DNA of 52,827 nt, taken from positions 1 to 52,827 of the forward strand of contig JBAJNN010000012.1 of the NCBI GenBank assembly GCA_036881905.1, written 5' to 3'. A model generated the notes under the pieces. It saw only the letters and a list, made by a program, of their open reading frames with translations, searched no databases and was not told where the DNA came from. The translations under genes were made by a program, and so were the position numbers. Within the stretch, counting starts at the first letter, position 1, and each line of letters starts with the position of its first letter. Below, piece by piece: positions 22,417-30,137 of the stretch. The DNA comes from JBAJNN01 sp036881905 (lineage in GTDB: Bacteria; Pseudomonadota; Alphaproteobacteria; Rhizobiales; Im1).

Positions 22417-22597
22417 CGTTCAATTCTCTTGGTTCGCAAAACAGAATGACGAACGCGCAGACGACACCGAAAATCGACGCAACCATCACGACGCAAGGGT
22501 TCATTTTCTCGGCGTATAAAAACACCGCACCGCAGATGAACACGCCGAGAAACCAGGCCAGTGCGAACAGAGCTGGCGATACCCTGAATAAGGTCAT
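22409..22597 (-). CDS. Two-span membrane protein, 62 aa
   Basis: Two hydrophobic segments (ALFALAWFLGVFICGAVFLY and VVMVASIFGVVCAFVILF) with a short linker. It is one of three adjacent membrane protein genes (22409-23098). Function unknown; superinfection exclusion or holin-like roles are possible but unsupported. Confidence 0.6.
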   Translation of the reverse strand: MTLFRVSPALFALAWFLGVFICGAVFLYAEKMNPCVVMVASIFGVVCAFVILFCEPRELNDD

Positions 22598-22779
22598 TTT
22601 CCCTGATACCTCTTCTCATGATTGCAGTAGGCCACGACCTGCCCCGGGCTCCAGCCATTGTTGGTGCGCATGACGCGATCCATGCAATTGGTGAAGGGGG
22701 AACCGATCAGGCTGAAGGCACCGATGGCGGCGAGAAAACTCATTGCCGCCACCAGCACGAAGATACCTGTCTTGCGCAT
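22594..22779 (-). CDS. Small exported or membrane protein, 61 aa
   Basis: An N-terminal signal-like helix (GIFVLVAAMSFLAAIGAFSL) and a periplasmic-type remainder with two cysteines (NCMD, YCNH), which could form a disulfide. Coupled by ATGA to the downstream membrane protein gene. Confidence 0.6.
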   Translation of the reverse strand: MRKTGIFVLVAAMSFLAAIGAFSLIGSPFTNCMDRVMRTNNGWSPGQVVAYCNHEKRYQGK

Positions 22780-22789
22780 GACTGAACTC

Positions 22790-23098
22790 CTAATCGATCA
22801 GGAAGCTGACCACGAACCCGGTCAGCATCATGAAGCACGGCGTGACAATCGAAGACACAACGCCGATGCCCGCACGCTCATACGGCTCCAGATCCCGGTA
22901 ATTGCCCAACAGCATCACGTTCATCGTCGTCAGACCGACCGGGATCATCGTCATCATGTAGACGCCCAGTGCCTGCCGCAAAGTAAGCGGATCGACATCG
23001 AACGGCCCGGCGATGAACCATTTGAAATAGAACATGATCGTGGTCGGCCACAGAATGAAACCGACCACGGTCAGAATGAGTTGAATGATAATCCACAT
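22790..23098 (-). CDS. Three-span membrane protein, 102 aa
   Basis: Hydrophobic segments near residues 3-28 (IIIQLILTVVGFILWPTTIM), 44-62 (GVYMMTMIPVGLTTMNVML) and 78-101 (VVSSIVTPCFMMLTGFVVSF). No family recognised. Part of the membrane gene trio. Confidence 0.65.
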   Translation of the reverse strand: MWIIIQLILTVVGFILWPTTIMFYFKWFIAGPFDVDPLTLRQALGVYMMTMIPVGLTTMNVMLLGNYRDLEPYERAGIGVVSSIVTPCFMMLTGFVVSFLID

Positions 23099-23121
23099 GA
23101 CAGTTTTAGCCCTTTCAGGTG

Positions 23122-23568
23122 TCAGTCAGTTTCCAGGTCCTTGACCAGGTCGTCGCGCTGCCTGAGCAGATCGAGGACGCCCTGATGCAAATCGGAAAGA
23201 TGGTCGGAATCAATATCCATCAACGCGTTGATCGCGCCGATCTTCTGCTTGGCGTCCTTGCGGTAGGCCTTCTGCACCGCCAGTTCGGTACGGGGATCCG
23301 GCCCGGGATCCGGCACACCGCCGCGGGCACGAATTTTGTCGGCCAGAGCTCCAAGCGCGAAGTTGATATTCGGGAACCTGTATAATTCCCTGCTTCCCAG
23401 CTCCTCTATCAGAGCCTTACGTTCTTCTTTCACCGCCTCGGCAAGAGCCCGGTCGATATTGGCGGCCAGGTCCCGCGTCTCCGACGCCAGGATATGTGAA
23501 TAAAGCGAAGCGATCTTCCACGCCGCGTCGCTGTATACGGTCATGCCGGGGTCCTTGTCGTCAGTCAT
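23122..23568 (-). CDS. Hypothetical helical protein, 148 aa
   Basis: Charged and mostly helical (RDLAANIDRALAEAVKEERK; LHQGVLDLLRQRDDLVKDLE). Not recognised. Coupled by ATGA to the zinc-ribbon gene upstream. Confidence 0.6.
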   Translation of the reverse strand: MTDDKDPGMTVYSDAAWKIASLYSHILASETRDLAANIDRALAEAVKEERKALIEELGSRELYRFPNINFALGALADKIRARGGVPDPGPDPRTELAVQKAYRKDAKQKIGAINALMDIDSDHLSDLHQGVLDLLRQRDDLVKDLETD

Positions 23569-23771
23569 TCCTCATCCTCCGGGCTGTCCACCAGATCGCA
23601 GGTGGATTTCGGTTCCATCTCGACGTAGCACGTGACCTGCCGTCCGCAGTCCGGACACGCCCCGGGGACGTCGTTCCACTGGTCGTAGGGCAGGTCCTCG
23701 TAGCAGCCGGGACAGGTAAAGCGGGCGCCGTCGCCGTTGTTGCTGCAGCTTTGCTGATGTGGTTCACTCAC
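23565..23771 (-). CDS. Zinc-ribbon protein, 68 aa
   Basis: GTG at 23771 after AAGGAG. CPGCYEDLPYDQW followed by CPDCGRQVTCYV gives two CxxC pairs, a zinc ribbon. The C-terminus is acidic (DSPEDEE). Possibly a nucleic-acid or protein-binding early protein. Confidence 0.65.
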   Translation of the reverse strand: MSEPHQQSCSNNGDGARFTCPGCYEDLPYDQWNDVPGACPDCGRQVTCYVEMEPKSTCDLVDSPEDEE

Positions 23772-23775
23772 TGGA

Positions 23776-24177
23776 TCACTCCTTTTTGTTCCAAGGTTTG
23801 AAACTCTGCAGGAATTTAATCGTCGGCCACACACCGGTAAAGGTCAGGGCGCGATCGTCGATGGTGATGAATGCCGGAGGCTTCTGCATCGGCCATTGAA
23901 TTCTATTTCGAACGATATCCTGCGCCTCATCGGCGCTGATGTTCAGATACTCTTCGAAATGATCCTCCAGCCAGTCCTGCATGGCGCCGACACCCCCAAT
24001 CTGGCCTGACCTGGACGAATAGATACACACACGAAAATGATCCAGGGCGACAAGAATGAAATCCAGCGCACCCGGCACAGGTGGGTCCGGGATAAGGGCA
24101 GCGCTCTCCCAATCGCTCGTATAACTGTGGATAACGCCATCGAAATCCAGACACAGGATGGGCTTACGATCATTCAC
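23776..24177 (-). CDS. HAD-superfamily phosphatase
   Basis: 133 residues from GTG at 24177 after AAAGGA. Motif I is LCLDFDGVIHS (DxDG), a later segment is CIYSSRSG (motif II Ser), and FITIDDRALTFTG is the acidic motif IV-type pair. It looks like a compact phage HAD hydrolase, possibly a nucleotide or polynucleotide 5'/3' phosphatase. The upstream extension to 24336 is a shadow of the neighbouring gene. Confidence 0.8.
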   Translation of the reverse strand: MNDRKPILCLDFDGVIHSYTSDWESAALIPDPPVPGALDFILVALDHFRVCIYSSRSGQIGGVGAMQDWLEDHFEEYLNISADEAQDIVRNRIQWPMQKPPAFITIDDRALTFTGVWPTIKFLQSFKPWNKKE

Positions 24178-24428
24178 TGTTTTATCCTTTCGTATTGAAC
24201 GCCGATCGGTCCGACCCATCGATTGACCCGCAACCGGGGAAAGAGGAAACCCACTGGCCGGTACCCCGGCAGCGCGAAGTCCTCCGTGTTGTGCGGCACG
24301 AACTTGAGCCGGTACCGGCCGATCCGGCAGTGCCAAGGCACGATCGTGACATCGATCTCAAGCCCGAGCATGTAGGCGGCTTCGCCTATCTCGCGCAGCG
24401 TGGCCTCAGGGGGCAGGTTCAGCTGCAT
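24174..24428 (-). CDS. Hypothetical protein, 84 aa
   Basis: ATG at 24428 preceded by AAAGGCAGG and overlapping the upstream gene by 23 bases. An alpha helix (EATLREIGEAAYMLGLEIDV) then beta strands (CRIGRYRLKFVPHNTEDFAL). Function unknown. Confidence 0.55.
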   Translation of the reverse strand: MQLNLPPEATLREIGEAAYMLGLEIDVTIVPWHCRIGRYRLKFVPHNTEDFALPGYRPVGFLFPRLRVNRWVGPIGVQYERIKQ

Positions 24429-24780
24429 CTGCCTGCCTTTCGCCGAATTCTGCTGCGGGTGTTCGCTTGTTGATCCATGCAAGATCAAAAGCCTTCGCCG
24501 CCTTTTCCGGCGTCTCCCCAAATCCACAAACTCCTTCCTGAATATTCTCGCCAAGAAGAGCGCACCACATATTCCCGTCAGGGTAGATAGAGGGTTTGAA
24601 TACGGCGGTTGGACGCTGCAGTTCCCAAGCGGCAGTCAGGTGCTCGTTCTTGACCTCGTCCATCATTTGCGATGTATATGCGAAAGCCTCGCGTACAACA
24701 TCGCGCAGGATATCGCCCGTATCGCAGCCCCGGATACGGCTGCGCACAGCGTCGTAAACAGCTTGATAGGTGTCAGTCAT
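24406..24780 (-). CDS. Hypothetical protein, 124 aa
   Basis: A helical N-terminus followed by GNMWCALLGENIQEGVCGFG and ETPEKAAKAFDLAW, a segment common in phage early proteins and shared in part with the 20335-20523 protein. Function unknown. Confidence 0.6.
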   Translation of the reverse strand: MTDTYQAVYDAVRSRIRGCDTGDILRDVVREAFAYTSQMMDEVKNEHLTAAWELQRPTAVFKPSIYPDGNMWCALLGENIQEGVCGFGETPEKAAKAFDLAWINKRTPAAEFGERQADAAEPAP

Positions 24781-24979
24781 CGTCTTTCTTCTCCTCCGTT
24801 AACCTGAACTCGGTGCGCCAGAAGCGCGGCCACACGGTAGTGAACATGCCGGCCATCACCAGACTGTCGAACCGGGCCTGCACGGCATCGGGGTAGCGGT
24901 TGTCGGGCCGCAGCATCGCCGTCGCGCCCTTCAGGGAGCGGCGCGGGCCGATATAGACAGCGCGGCGGAGCCGGGTCAT
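24773..24979 (-). CDS. Hypothetical protein, 68 aa
   Basis: Basic N-terminus (TRLRRAVYIGPRRSLKGA) and acidic C-terminus (TEEKKDDD). The start shares one base with the upstream stop. Not recognised. Confidence 0.5.
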   Translation of the reverse strand: MTRLRRAVYIGPRRSLKGATAMLRPDNRYPDAVQARFDSLVMAGMFTTVWPRFWRTEFRLTEEKKDDD

Positions 24980-25410
24980 TACGTGTCCTCTATTTCTTCC
25001 ATGGTGACAATCAACCGGGTACCGCGCAGGCGATAGTACTGATCCTCCCGATTAAGAACCCAGAGAGGACAGCTCGGAATGGTGCGCAGCATGTGCTGCC
25101 GCAGGGTGCGGCGCTGGTACCAGCGACAGCAAAGCACGAACACCCGCGCCCAAAACCATTTCGGCCGCATTTCCACATATATCTGGTGCAAGTCTTCAGG
25201 ACCCTCCGGCAGGACCCTGACACAGTCATCACCGGGTCTGCAGGTGTACCGGTACACACCACGCATCGTGGTGCCTCGCGTTATCGCGCCGTATCCGAAA
25301 ACGAGATGCCCGTAATACTTCTCGTCCCACATGGGGTGGAACGTATCCTTGTGTATTTGCAACCGGGTGTAGTCCGCCTCTCTCCGGGCATTAGCCAGTA
25401 ACTGCTTCAT
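24979..25410 (-). CDS. Hypothetical protein, 143 aa
   Basis: Aromatic-rich (HPMWDEKYYGHLVFGYGA; VYRYTCRPGDDCVRVLPEGP), with a basic hydrophobic stretch KWFWARVFVLCCRWYQRR that could sit at a membrane. Not recognised. Coupled by ATGA to the upstream gene. Confidence 0.6.
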   Translation of the reverse strand: MKQLLANARREADYTRLQIHKDTFHPMWDEKYYGHLVFGYGAITRGTTMRGVYRYTCRPGDDCVRVLPEGPEDLHQIYVEMRPKWFWARVFVLCCRWYQRRTLRQHMLRTIPSCPLWVLNREDQYYRLRGTRLIVTMEEIEDT

Positions 25411-25949
25411 TTCTGTTGCTCCCGCAGCGCCGCGAGGCCCCGCTCGGCCGCGTCGCGCGTGACCATCAGCATCGTGAAGTAGCGCTGCTGGTCTCCGGTC
25501 AGGACCTGATCGTCGGAGATGGCCTTGTTTTCCAGCGCATCCAGTTCCCGCAGGCGCCGGACCGTCTCATCCAGCGGCACCTGCTTGTTGTCGTATTGCG
25601 CAACGATATTGACGAGCCTGAGCCATGCCGGAGGCACGCTGAACCAGAACAACGCGTAGGTATTGTCCCGGATGTCATCGTGCTCGCGGATGAACTGCGT
25701 GTGGGCCCGCAAGGTGGCATTGAACGGGCCCTCGTAGCTGTCGGCCAGGGCGTCCTCGTTCATGCTATCGAAATACGCCCGGTTACCGCCGCCGCTGCGC
25801 GTCAGCACGACCAGATGCAGCGGCGTGCCGTCCAGGATCCAGGCGTCGCGGAAGCGGGGGATGTCGTCCCGGTCGAGCCCGAGCGCCGCGATCGCGACGG
25901 AAGCGGTCGGGTGGCGTCCGTGCATCAGCTTGTACATGTCGGTGCTCAT
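25407..25949 (-). CDS. Hypothetical protein, 180 aa
   Basis: ATG at 25949 after GGAG; the longer frame to 26162 is a shadow. Possible alpha/beta domain (DAWILDGTPLHLVVLTRSGG) and a helical C-terminus with coiled-coil character. No family recognised. Confidence 0.6.
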   Translation of the reverse strand: MSTDMYKLMHGRHPTASVAIAALGLDRDDIPRFRDAWILDGTPLHLVVLTRSGGGNRAYFDSMNEDALADSYEGPFNATLRAHTQFIREHDDIRDNTYALFWFSVPPAWLRLVNIVAQYDNKQVPLDETVRRLRELDALENKAISDDQVLTGDQQRYFTMLMVTRDAAERGLAALREQQK

Positions 25950-26245
25950 CGTATCATCTCCATACGGTTGCTGCGCCTGAGCGTATTCATGTTGAAATCC
26001 GCGACCCTGAAGTCCCGCAGGACGTTCTTGTCCAGGTCCCGGGCCTTCAGCAGCAGACACGGTTCGGGGTGCCATACTGTTGTGCCGTACCAGAACCTGC
26101 CGGGCACGAAACGGCGGAGACGTGTCTCGCCCTTGTGGTTGGTGTAGTGACACTCCATCCATATCGACGGGTGCATGAGGATCATGAAATTCGCAAGGTC
26201 GACGCTCTCGGCCGTGCCGAGCGACTTGACTTCTTCGGTGCTCAT
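25946..26245 (-). CDS. Hypothetical protein, 99 aa
   Basis: Begins MSTEEV. Contains YTNHKGETRLRRFVPGRFWY with GTTVWHPEPCLLLKARDL, a small beta-barrel-like pattern seen in some phage proteins of unknown function. ATGA overlaps on both sides. Confidence 0.6.
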   Translation of the reverse strand: MSTEEVKSLGTAESVDLANFMILMHPSIWMECHYTNHKGETRLRRFVPGRFWYGTTVWHPEPCLLLKARDLDKNVLRDFRVADFNMNTLRRSNRMEMIR

Positions 26246-26586
26246 TTCCCGTCCTCCGGCTTCAACAACTCTTTCACAAACACAGTCAGCTTAACCGCGG
26301 TGTCCCGCCTGATATTGTCAAGCATACCTTGCGGGACAGGGAATTCCGCGTCTTCCCGCAGCCGGAACTCGACCAACTCGCTGAACGTGGCGGCGTATGT
26401 CTCTACCAGATCCCTGCGGCGCTCGAATTCCCGGGCCGGGGCTATCGCCTTCTCGTAGCCCTCCCACTGCAGGACACCACCCGCTTCCAGCGCCAGGATC
26501 TCGCGTTCGCAATTCTCCAGCATCCAGAGACGCTCCGGCGATACCTGGACGTGGTGGATGTTCTTGCCTGTCAAATTCCTATCCAT
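26242..26586 (-). CDS. Hypothetical helical protein, 114 aa
   Basis: CEREILALEAGGVLQWEGYE followed by KAIAPAREFERRRD is similar to EAKLTGLELGGVHEWAGYQ in the 29022-29279 protein, so the two are paralogues. Helical throughout. Function unknown. Confidence 0.6.
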   Translation of the reverse strand: MDRNLTGKNIHHVQVSPERLWMLENCEREILALEAGGVLQWEGYEKAIAPAREFERRRDLVETYAATFSELVEFRLREDAEFPVPQGMLDNIRRDTAVKLTVFVKELLKPEDGK

Positions 26587-26935
26587 TGAGCAAACCTTTC
26601 AGTCTTCGCCGTATGGTGTTCAGCGTGCGCCCGCGCGGAGTCTTGGTACTGCCCGCGCGAGCCGCCCAGGTTCCCAGGAGATTGCGCAGATCCTCGACAC
26701 CCTTGCGCAACCGGAGAAACTCGTCCGCATCCTCACGTCGGAGCGCTTCCAGCGTGCGCACGTTCTCCTGCAGACTGGCACAGGTATCGACCGCGTCCCG
26801 GCGCTGGGCGTCAAGCCGCTCGATATGCTCGATGCACTGCTTGAAAATGTGGCCCGTATAGGTGTTACCGGTAATCCGGTGGGCCTCGTATCTCTGTCGC
26901 AGTTCATCGAGCAGGACATTTGTCGTAACAGGCAT
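26579..26935 (-). CDS. Hypothetical coiled-coil protein, 118 aa
   Basis: Long central coiled coil (CASLQENVRTLEALRREDAD, EFLRLRKGVEDLRNLLGTW) and a basic C-terminus (RRRLKGLLNG). Not recognised. Confidence 0.6.
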   Translation of the reverse strand: MPVTTNVLLDELRQRYEAHRITGNTYTGHIFKQCIEHIERLDAQRRDAVDTCASLQENVRTLEALRREDADEFLRLRKGVEDLRNLLGTWAARAGSTKTPRGRTLNTIRRRLKGLLNG

Positions 26936-26944
26936 CGGGCTCTC

Positions 26945-27376
26945 CTAAAGTCTCAACACCTGCAGCAGCTCGTCGTCCGTGACGACAATATCATTGGCGA
27001 GCAGGTTCATCAGCTCCGGCTCCTCGCCGTCGCGCGTGCAGACAATGCAGCGCTTGTTGGCGCCGCAGAACCATCCGGCCTCCAGGTGGGCCGAGCGACC
27101 GCAGGGCAGCAGCAGGACGCAGGTATCGGCCCACTGCATCGCCCGCAGGTCGCGCATGAAGCCATGCGCCGCAACCGGACTGTTCAGCAGCAGGTGCCGG
27201 TACCGCGCGGCTGTCCAGGTCGTCCATTCGGAATCGATCTCGCTCCAGCTGAAGCCAGTGTCACCGGGCGCGGGGTTGCGGAAATCGTAAACCGCGTGCC
27301 CCGCTTCGCGCAGGAGCCGCACCTTGGACGGCTGTTCGGCGTTGCGCCACGAGGACGCCAGATAGATACGGGCCAT
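26945..27376 (-). CDS. Nucleoside 2-deoxyribosyltransferase-like protein
   Basis: 143 residues. MARIYLASSWRN is the Rossmann-like start with the typical (Y/S)LA(S/G) loop, followed by HAVYDFRNP, the MQWADTCVLLLPCGRSAHLE segment (catalytic Asp/Glu region with SAHLEAGW) and GANKRCIVC. This matches phage 2-deoxyribosyltransferase/DUF4406-like proteins thought to act on nucleosides or nucleotides. It may be involved in nucleotide salvage or base modification. Preceded by hairpin element E1. Confidence 0.8.
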   Translation of the reverse strand: MARIYLASSWRNAEQPSKVRLLREAGHAVYDFRNPAPGDTGFSWSEIDSEWTTWTAARYRHLLLNSPVAAHGFMRDLRAMQWADTCVLLLPCGRSAHLEAGWFCGANKRCIVCTRDGEEPELMNLLANDIVVTDDELLQVLRL

Positions 27377-27387
27377 TCAGATCTTCC

Positions 27388-27441
27388 TTTCATCGAGGGT
27401 CCGTCGAGACGGCTCCGTGGAGCCGCCTGAACTGATCCTCA
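27388..27441 (-). repeat. Start-associated hairpin element E1
   Basis: Leftward: upstream stop TGA begins an outer stem (GAGGATC/GACCCTC, one mismatch); inner hairpin CGGCTC-CACG-GAGCCG; then TCGATGAAAGGAAG, the ribosome site of the next gene. Confidence 0.75.
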
Positions 27442-28227
27442 GTTGTCAAAGAAGAACAGGCACCGCACGTCCCCGGGCTTGCCGAGCCGCCACAGTTTCG
27501 GCATCGCCTCGCTCAGGAAAGTCGCCGCGGCGCGGTAGTAAGGCACTTCCCACTCGACCTGGGTGTAGGCGCCTGCCAGGTCGTGTTTTTGGGTAAAATC
27601 AGCGTCATCAAGCGCGTGGTATACACTCCAGATATTCGGGTACTCGACACATTTCACCGCGTCGATCCGGTTAGCCATCTGCTCGTTGGTGAGCATCGTG
27701 ACACCGGGACCGCGAACATCGCCGCCATAACTGTCCGGCGCCCCGCACTGCTGCCAGTTGATAAACTCGCGCGCGCCGACCACGCCGCGTTTCTTCGTGG
27801 TCTGCAGCCAGTTGTAATCCAGCAGCTCCTGCACGGTGCACCATGAATGGCTGTGACCGTCGACATCCCACCGCGTGGCAACCGCCTTGTATTCCGGGCA
27901 CGCATCCTCCGGCACGCCGCGCGGCTTGCTGAGCGGACGGAACCCCTCGCCGGTGTCGACCCCGGCGAAACCGTAGCCGTTACGGACATCGGCCAGAATG
28001 GAGAACACGTCGTAGTGGCGATCGGAATAGAAGCTGCGCGTGCCGCTGGCGTCGATATCCCAGCTGCCATCCGGCTTGCGCACGTCTTCATAGGTGTCAA
28101 GATACTGCTTCTCTTCGCCCTCTTCCTTCAGCTCTTCGGGGCCAAGCTGGGGAAACCAGCGATCCGCTGTCTTCCACGATCCGTCCGGCTGGCGCACGTC
28201 CACGTAAAAATGAATATCGCAACCCAT
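27439..28227 (-). CDS. Conserved phage protein of the MGCDIH family
   Basis: 262 residues from ATG at 28227. The N-terminus MGCDIHFYVDVRQPDGSWKT is the hallmark of a widespread phage family of unknown function. Other conserved-looking segments are SFYSDRHYDVFSILADVRNG, WDVDGHSHSWCTVQELLDYN and PYYRAAATFLSEAMPKL. Cys3, Asp4, His6 and later HSHSW histidines could bind a metal; that is inference. Hairpin elements flank both ends of the gene. Confidence 0.8.
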   Translation of the reverse strand: MGCDIHFYVDVRQPDGSWKTADRWFPQLGPEELKEEGEEKQYLDTYEDVRKPDGSWDIDASGTRSFYSDRHYDVFSILADVRNGYGFAGVDTGEGFRPLSKPRGVPEDACPEYKAVATRWDVDGHSHSWCTVQELLDYNWLQTTKKRGVVGAREFINWQQCGAPDSYGGDVRGPGVTMLTNEQMANRIDAVKCVEYPNIWSVYHALDDADFTQKHDLAGAYTQVEWEVPYYRAAATFLSEAMPKLWRLGKPGDVRCLFFFDN

Positions 28228-28237
28228 TACCCTGGTT

Positions 28238-28299
28238 CCTTTCAGTCGGGTGAATTCCCGTCGAGACGGCTCCACGGAGCCGCCTGAACTGGACCTCAC
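28238..28299 (-). repeat. Start-associated hairpin element E2
   Basis: Same element as E1. The inner hairpin is CGGCTC-CGTG-GAGCCG, the exact reverse complement of E1's, with identical GTCTCGACGG after it and ACTGAAAGGAACC ribosome site. The outer stem is weaker than in E1. Confidence 0.7.
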
Positions 28300-28300
28300 G

Positions 28301-28717
28301 CTACACGGCCGGTACTTCCAGGCCTTTCTCGGCGGCAATGCTCTCCAGCCACGCCTTCATGCCTTCCGGCTCTTCCGACCCGTCATGCACATTCTGCAAT
28401 TCATCAATCAGGCTCTTGTGCGGCGCGGTACCGCGGAAGAACGTTGTCAGCCCATCCGGCATCCATGAGAGACTGCCATTGGGCAACGCCGCCATAAGCC
28501 ACCGGTACCCACGGTTCTCCAGCCGCTTGTCGTAGAGATCGTCGGGGATCAGCCAGCCAACCGCGCAGCGGCGCCCATGGCTGCCCCGGTAGGCGCAGGC
28601 ATCGGTATTCGAACGCCCGGGCAGCTCCGTGCTCGTACTGCGCTCGAAGCCTTGGCTGGCGAGGCCCCTGTAGACCTTGTCGAACACGTCCTGTGCCGTC
28701 ATTTCATCGATGTTCAT
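28301..28717 (-). CDS. Conserved phage hypothetical protein, 138 aa
   Basis: CAYRGSHGRRCAVGWLIPDD and YDKRLENRGY resemble a phage family with a CxYRxxxGxxCxxG(W/H)LI core of unknown function. The two cysteines and His could form a metal site. Helical on both sides. Coupled by ATGA to the upstream gene. Confidence 0.65.
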   Translation of the reverse strand: MNIDEMTAQDVFDKVYRGLASQGFERSTSTELPGRSNTDACAYRGSHGRRCAVGWLIPDDLYDKRLENRGYRWLMAALPNGSLSWMPDGLTTFFRGTAPHKSLIDELQNVHDGSEEPEGMKAWLESIAAEKGLEVPAV

Positions 28718-29025
28718 GTGTCTTGATCCTCCAATATCAGCTTCACCGGGACGATCTCCATCCGGTCACGCTCGCGGCCCTCGACGGGCTGGTACTCGAT
28801 GCCCGTTTCCCCGTCGCTGGTTTTGTAAAGCACGCTGGCCCGGCCCTTGAGCCACGCGGTCAGGGCCAGCGACGCGGCACGGTGGTCATGAAACAGACGC
28901 GGCATCGGTCCGGCGACAGGCTCCGACCGGGTGTACTTGCCCTCCGAGCACGGCAGGAACTTCACGGTACCTTTCTCGCGGATGGCGTAGAAAGTCCCTA
29001 TTGACGAAAACAGCCAGGTTTTCAT
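28714..29025 (-). CDS. Hypothetical protein, 103 aa
   Basis: Begins MKTWLFSSIGTFYAIREKGT. Mixed alpha/beta; no family recognised. ATGA overlaps on both sides. Confidence 0.55.
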   Translation of the reverse strand: MKTWLFSSIGTFYAIREKGTVKFLPCSEGKYTRSEPVAGPMPRLFHDHRAASLALTAWLKGRASVLYKTSDGETGIEYQPVEGRERDRMEIVPVKLILEDQDT

Positions 29026-29279
29026 TCGTCGTTTTCCTTCTTGCCGCGTGCCTGTTCGTCGTGCAGGACGAGCAGCTCACGGATGGTCTGGCGCAGGTCC
29101 AGGTTATTGGTGAGCCGCGCAAGCGTGTGCTGGCGCTCGGCCTTGTAGTCGCGGGCCTGCCGGAACTCGACCAGCGCGGTCTGGTACCCGGCCCATTCAT
29201 GGACGCCGCCGAGCTCAAGGCCCGTCAGCTTGGCCTCGGCCTCCAGCAGCTCCTCGTAGCGTTCAAGATCAATCTGCAT
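29022..29279 (-). CDS. Hypothetical helical protein, 85 aa
   Basis: Paralogue of the 26242-26586 protein in its first 45 residues (RYEELLEAEAKLTGLELGGV). Helical, with a charged C-terminus (HDEQARGKKENDE). Preceded by hairpin element E3. Confidence 0.6.
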   Translation of the reverse strand: MQIDLERYEELLEAEAKLTGLELGGVHEWAGYQTALVEFRQARDYKAERQHTLARLTNNLDLRQTIRELLVLHDEQARGKKENDE

Positions 29280-29288
29280 TGCCTGTCT

Positions 29289-29341
29289 CCTTTCATGAAC
29301 GTCTGTCGCAACGCCCCGGAGGGCGCTGGAACCGGCGTTCA
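29289..29341 (-). repeat. Start-associated hairpin element E3
   Basis: Leftward: stop TGA begins outer stem TGAACG/CGTTCA; the inner hairpin CGCCC-TCCG-GGGCG has a UNCG-type tetraloop; followed by TCATGAAAGGAGAC. Confidence 0.75.
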
Positions 29342-29557
29342 GTCTCGCTTTCGGGTCAGTTCTTCCGCCATGGTCGTAGCCAGTCCGGGCGGCATGGCGG
29401 TGTTTATCCAGCGAGCCAGGCCGACCAGCACCTGATGATCAAGCGCGATGAGCGGCGTGTTGTCATGACTGCCAAGCGTCAGCCAGGCCTGCCAGCCGTC
29501 ATGCATGACGTAAACACCGTCGCCCAGATAGGTGTGATCTTTCATTTTAGTCCGCAT
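29339..29557 (-). CDS. Hypothetical protein, 72 aa
   Basis: Small, probably beta-rich (YLGDGVYVMHDGWQAWLTLG, IALDHQVLVGLARWINTAM). The ATG at 29557 could also be 29545. The YLGDGVY start is a recurring motif in small phage proteins of unknown function. Confidence 0.6.
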   Translation of the reverse strand: MRTKMKDHTYLGDGVYVMHDGWQAWLTLGSHDNTPLIALDHQVLVGLARWINTAMPPGLATTMAEELTRKRD

Positions 29558-29558
29558 G

Positions 29559-29744
29559 TCAGTCTTCCTTGTCTACCAGCAGGCGACGGCAGGTCGCCGC
29601 GGCTTCCTGCCGCTCATGCGCTATCTGCATCTGCGCCGTGTAGTAATGGCCGCTGTCCTTTTGCTGGACCTCCTGATCCTCAATCATGAGCTCGATGAGA
29701 TCCAGGAGCGCGTCGAACTGTTCAGGGGTCATTTTCATGTTCAT
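29559..29744 (-). CDS. Hypothetical protein, 61 aa
   Basis: Helical (PEQFDALLDLIELMIEDQEV). Starts MNMKMTPEQ; the next upstream gene starts MNMKLSPAQ and both follow the same leader CGACGCAGCCGRAGAGATGA (29735-29763), so this is a copied start module. Confidence 0.55.
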   Translation of the reverse strand: MNMKMTPEQFDALLDLIELMIEDQEVQQKDSGHYYTAQMQIAHERQEAAATCRRLLVDKED

Positions 29745-29774
29745 CTCTCCGGCTGCGTCGTTGTGTGTAAGGGG

Positions 29775-30074
29775 TCAGTCCTGCGCCCAAGCCTTCAGAC
29801 TTCCACAATGAATGCAGGCAGCTTCGTTCCTGTGGGTTTCCCGGAAGCACGATACGCAATGGTCTTCCCAAAGTTCCTCGCGCACTTCCTTGCCTTTTTC
29901 AGTCAGCCACCATTGATGCACGAGACATTTTGCCAAGCCCTTTTTCCCAAGTGCCTTTGCCGTGCGAATGTCATTGCCGTCGAAAGTTTCGATCTGAAAA
30001 TTCTCGTAGGCAATTCTTTCGACGCGTGCATGCATGACGGCCGATTTTTGTGCTGGTGAAAGTTTCATGTTCAT
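29775..30074 (-). CDS. Hypothetical protein with C-terminal zinc ribbon
   Basis: 99 residues from ATG at 30074. Helical N-terminus, a possible winged-helix middle (KCLVHQWWLTEKGKEVREEL) and a C-terminal metal site CVSCFRETHRNEAACIHCGS. The copied MNMK start module links it to the 29559-29744 gene. Possibly a small DNA-binding protein. Confidence 0.6.
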   Translation of the reverse strand: MNMKLSPAQKSAVMHARVERIAYENFQIETFDGNDIRTAKALGKKGLAKCLVHQWWLTEKGKEVREELWEDHCVSCFRETHRNEAACIHCGSLKAWAQD

Positions 30075-30137
30075 CTCTTCGGCTGCGTCGTGAAGTCCTA
30101 CCGCAACGCCCCGAAGGGCGCTGGAATTGGAGTTCAT
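30072..30137 (-). repeat. Start-associated hairpin element E4
   Basis: Inner hairpin CGCCC-TTCG-GGGCG has a UUCG tetraloop; outer stem TGAACTCC/GGACTTCA has one C-C mismatch. It is followed by the ACGACGCAGCCGAAGAGATGA leader, which recurs at 29735-29763 and 30338-30363. Confidence 0.75.
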
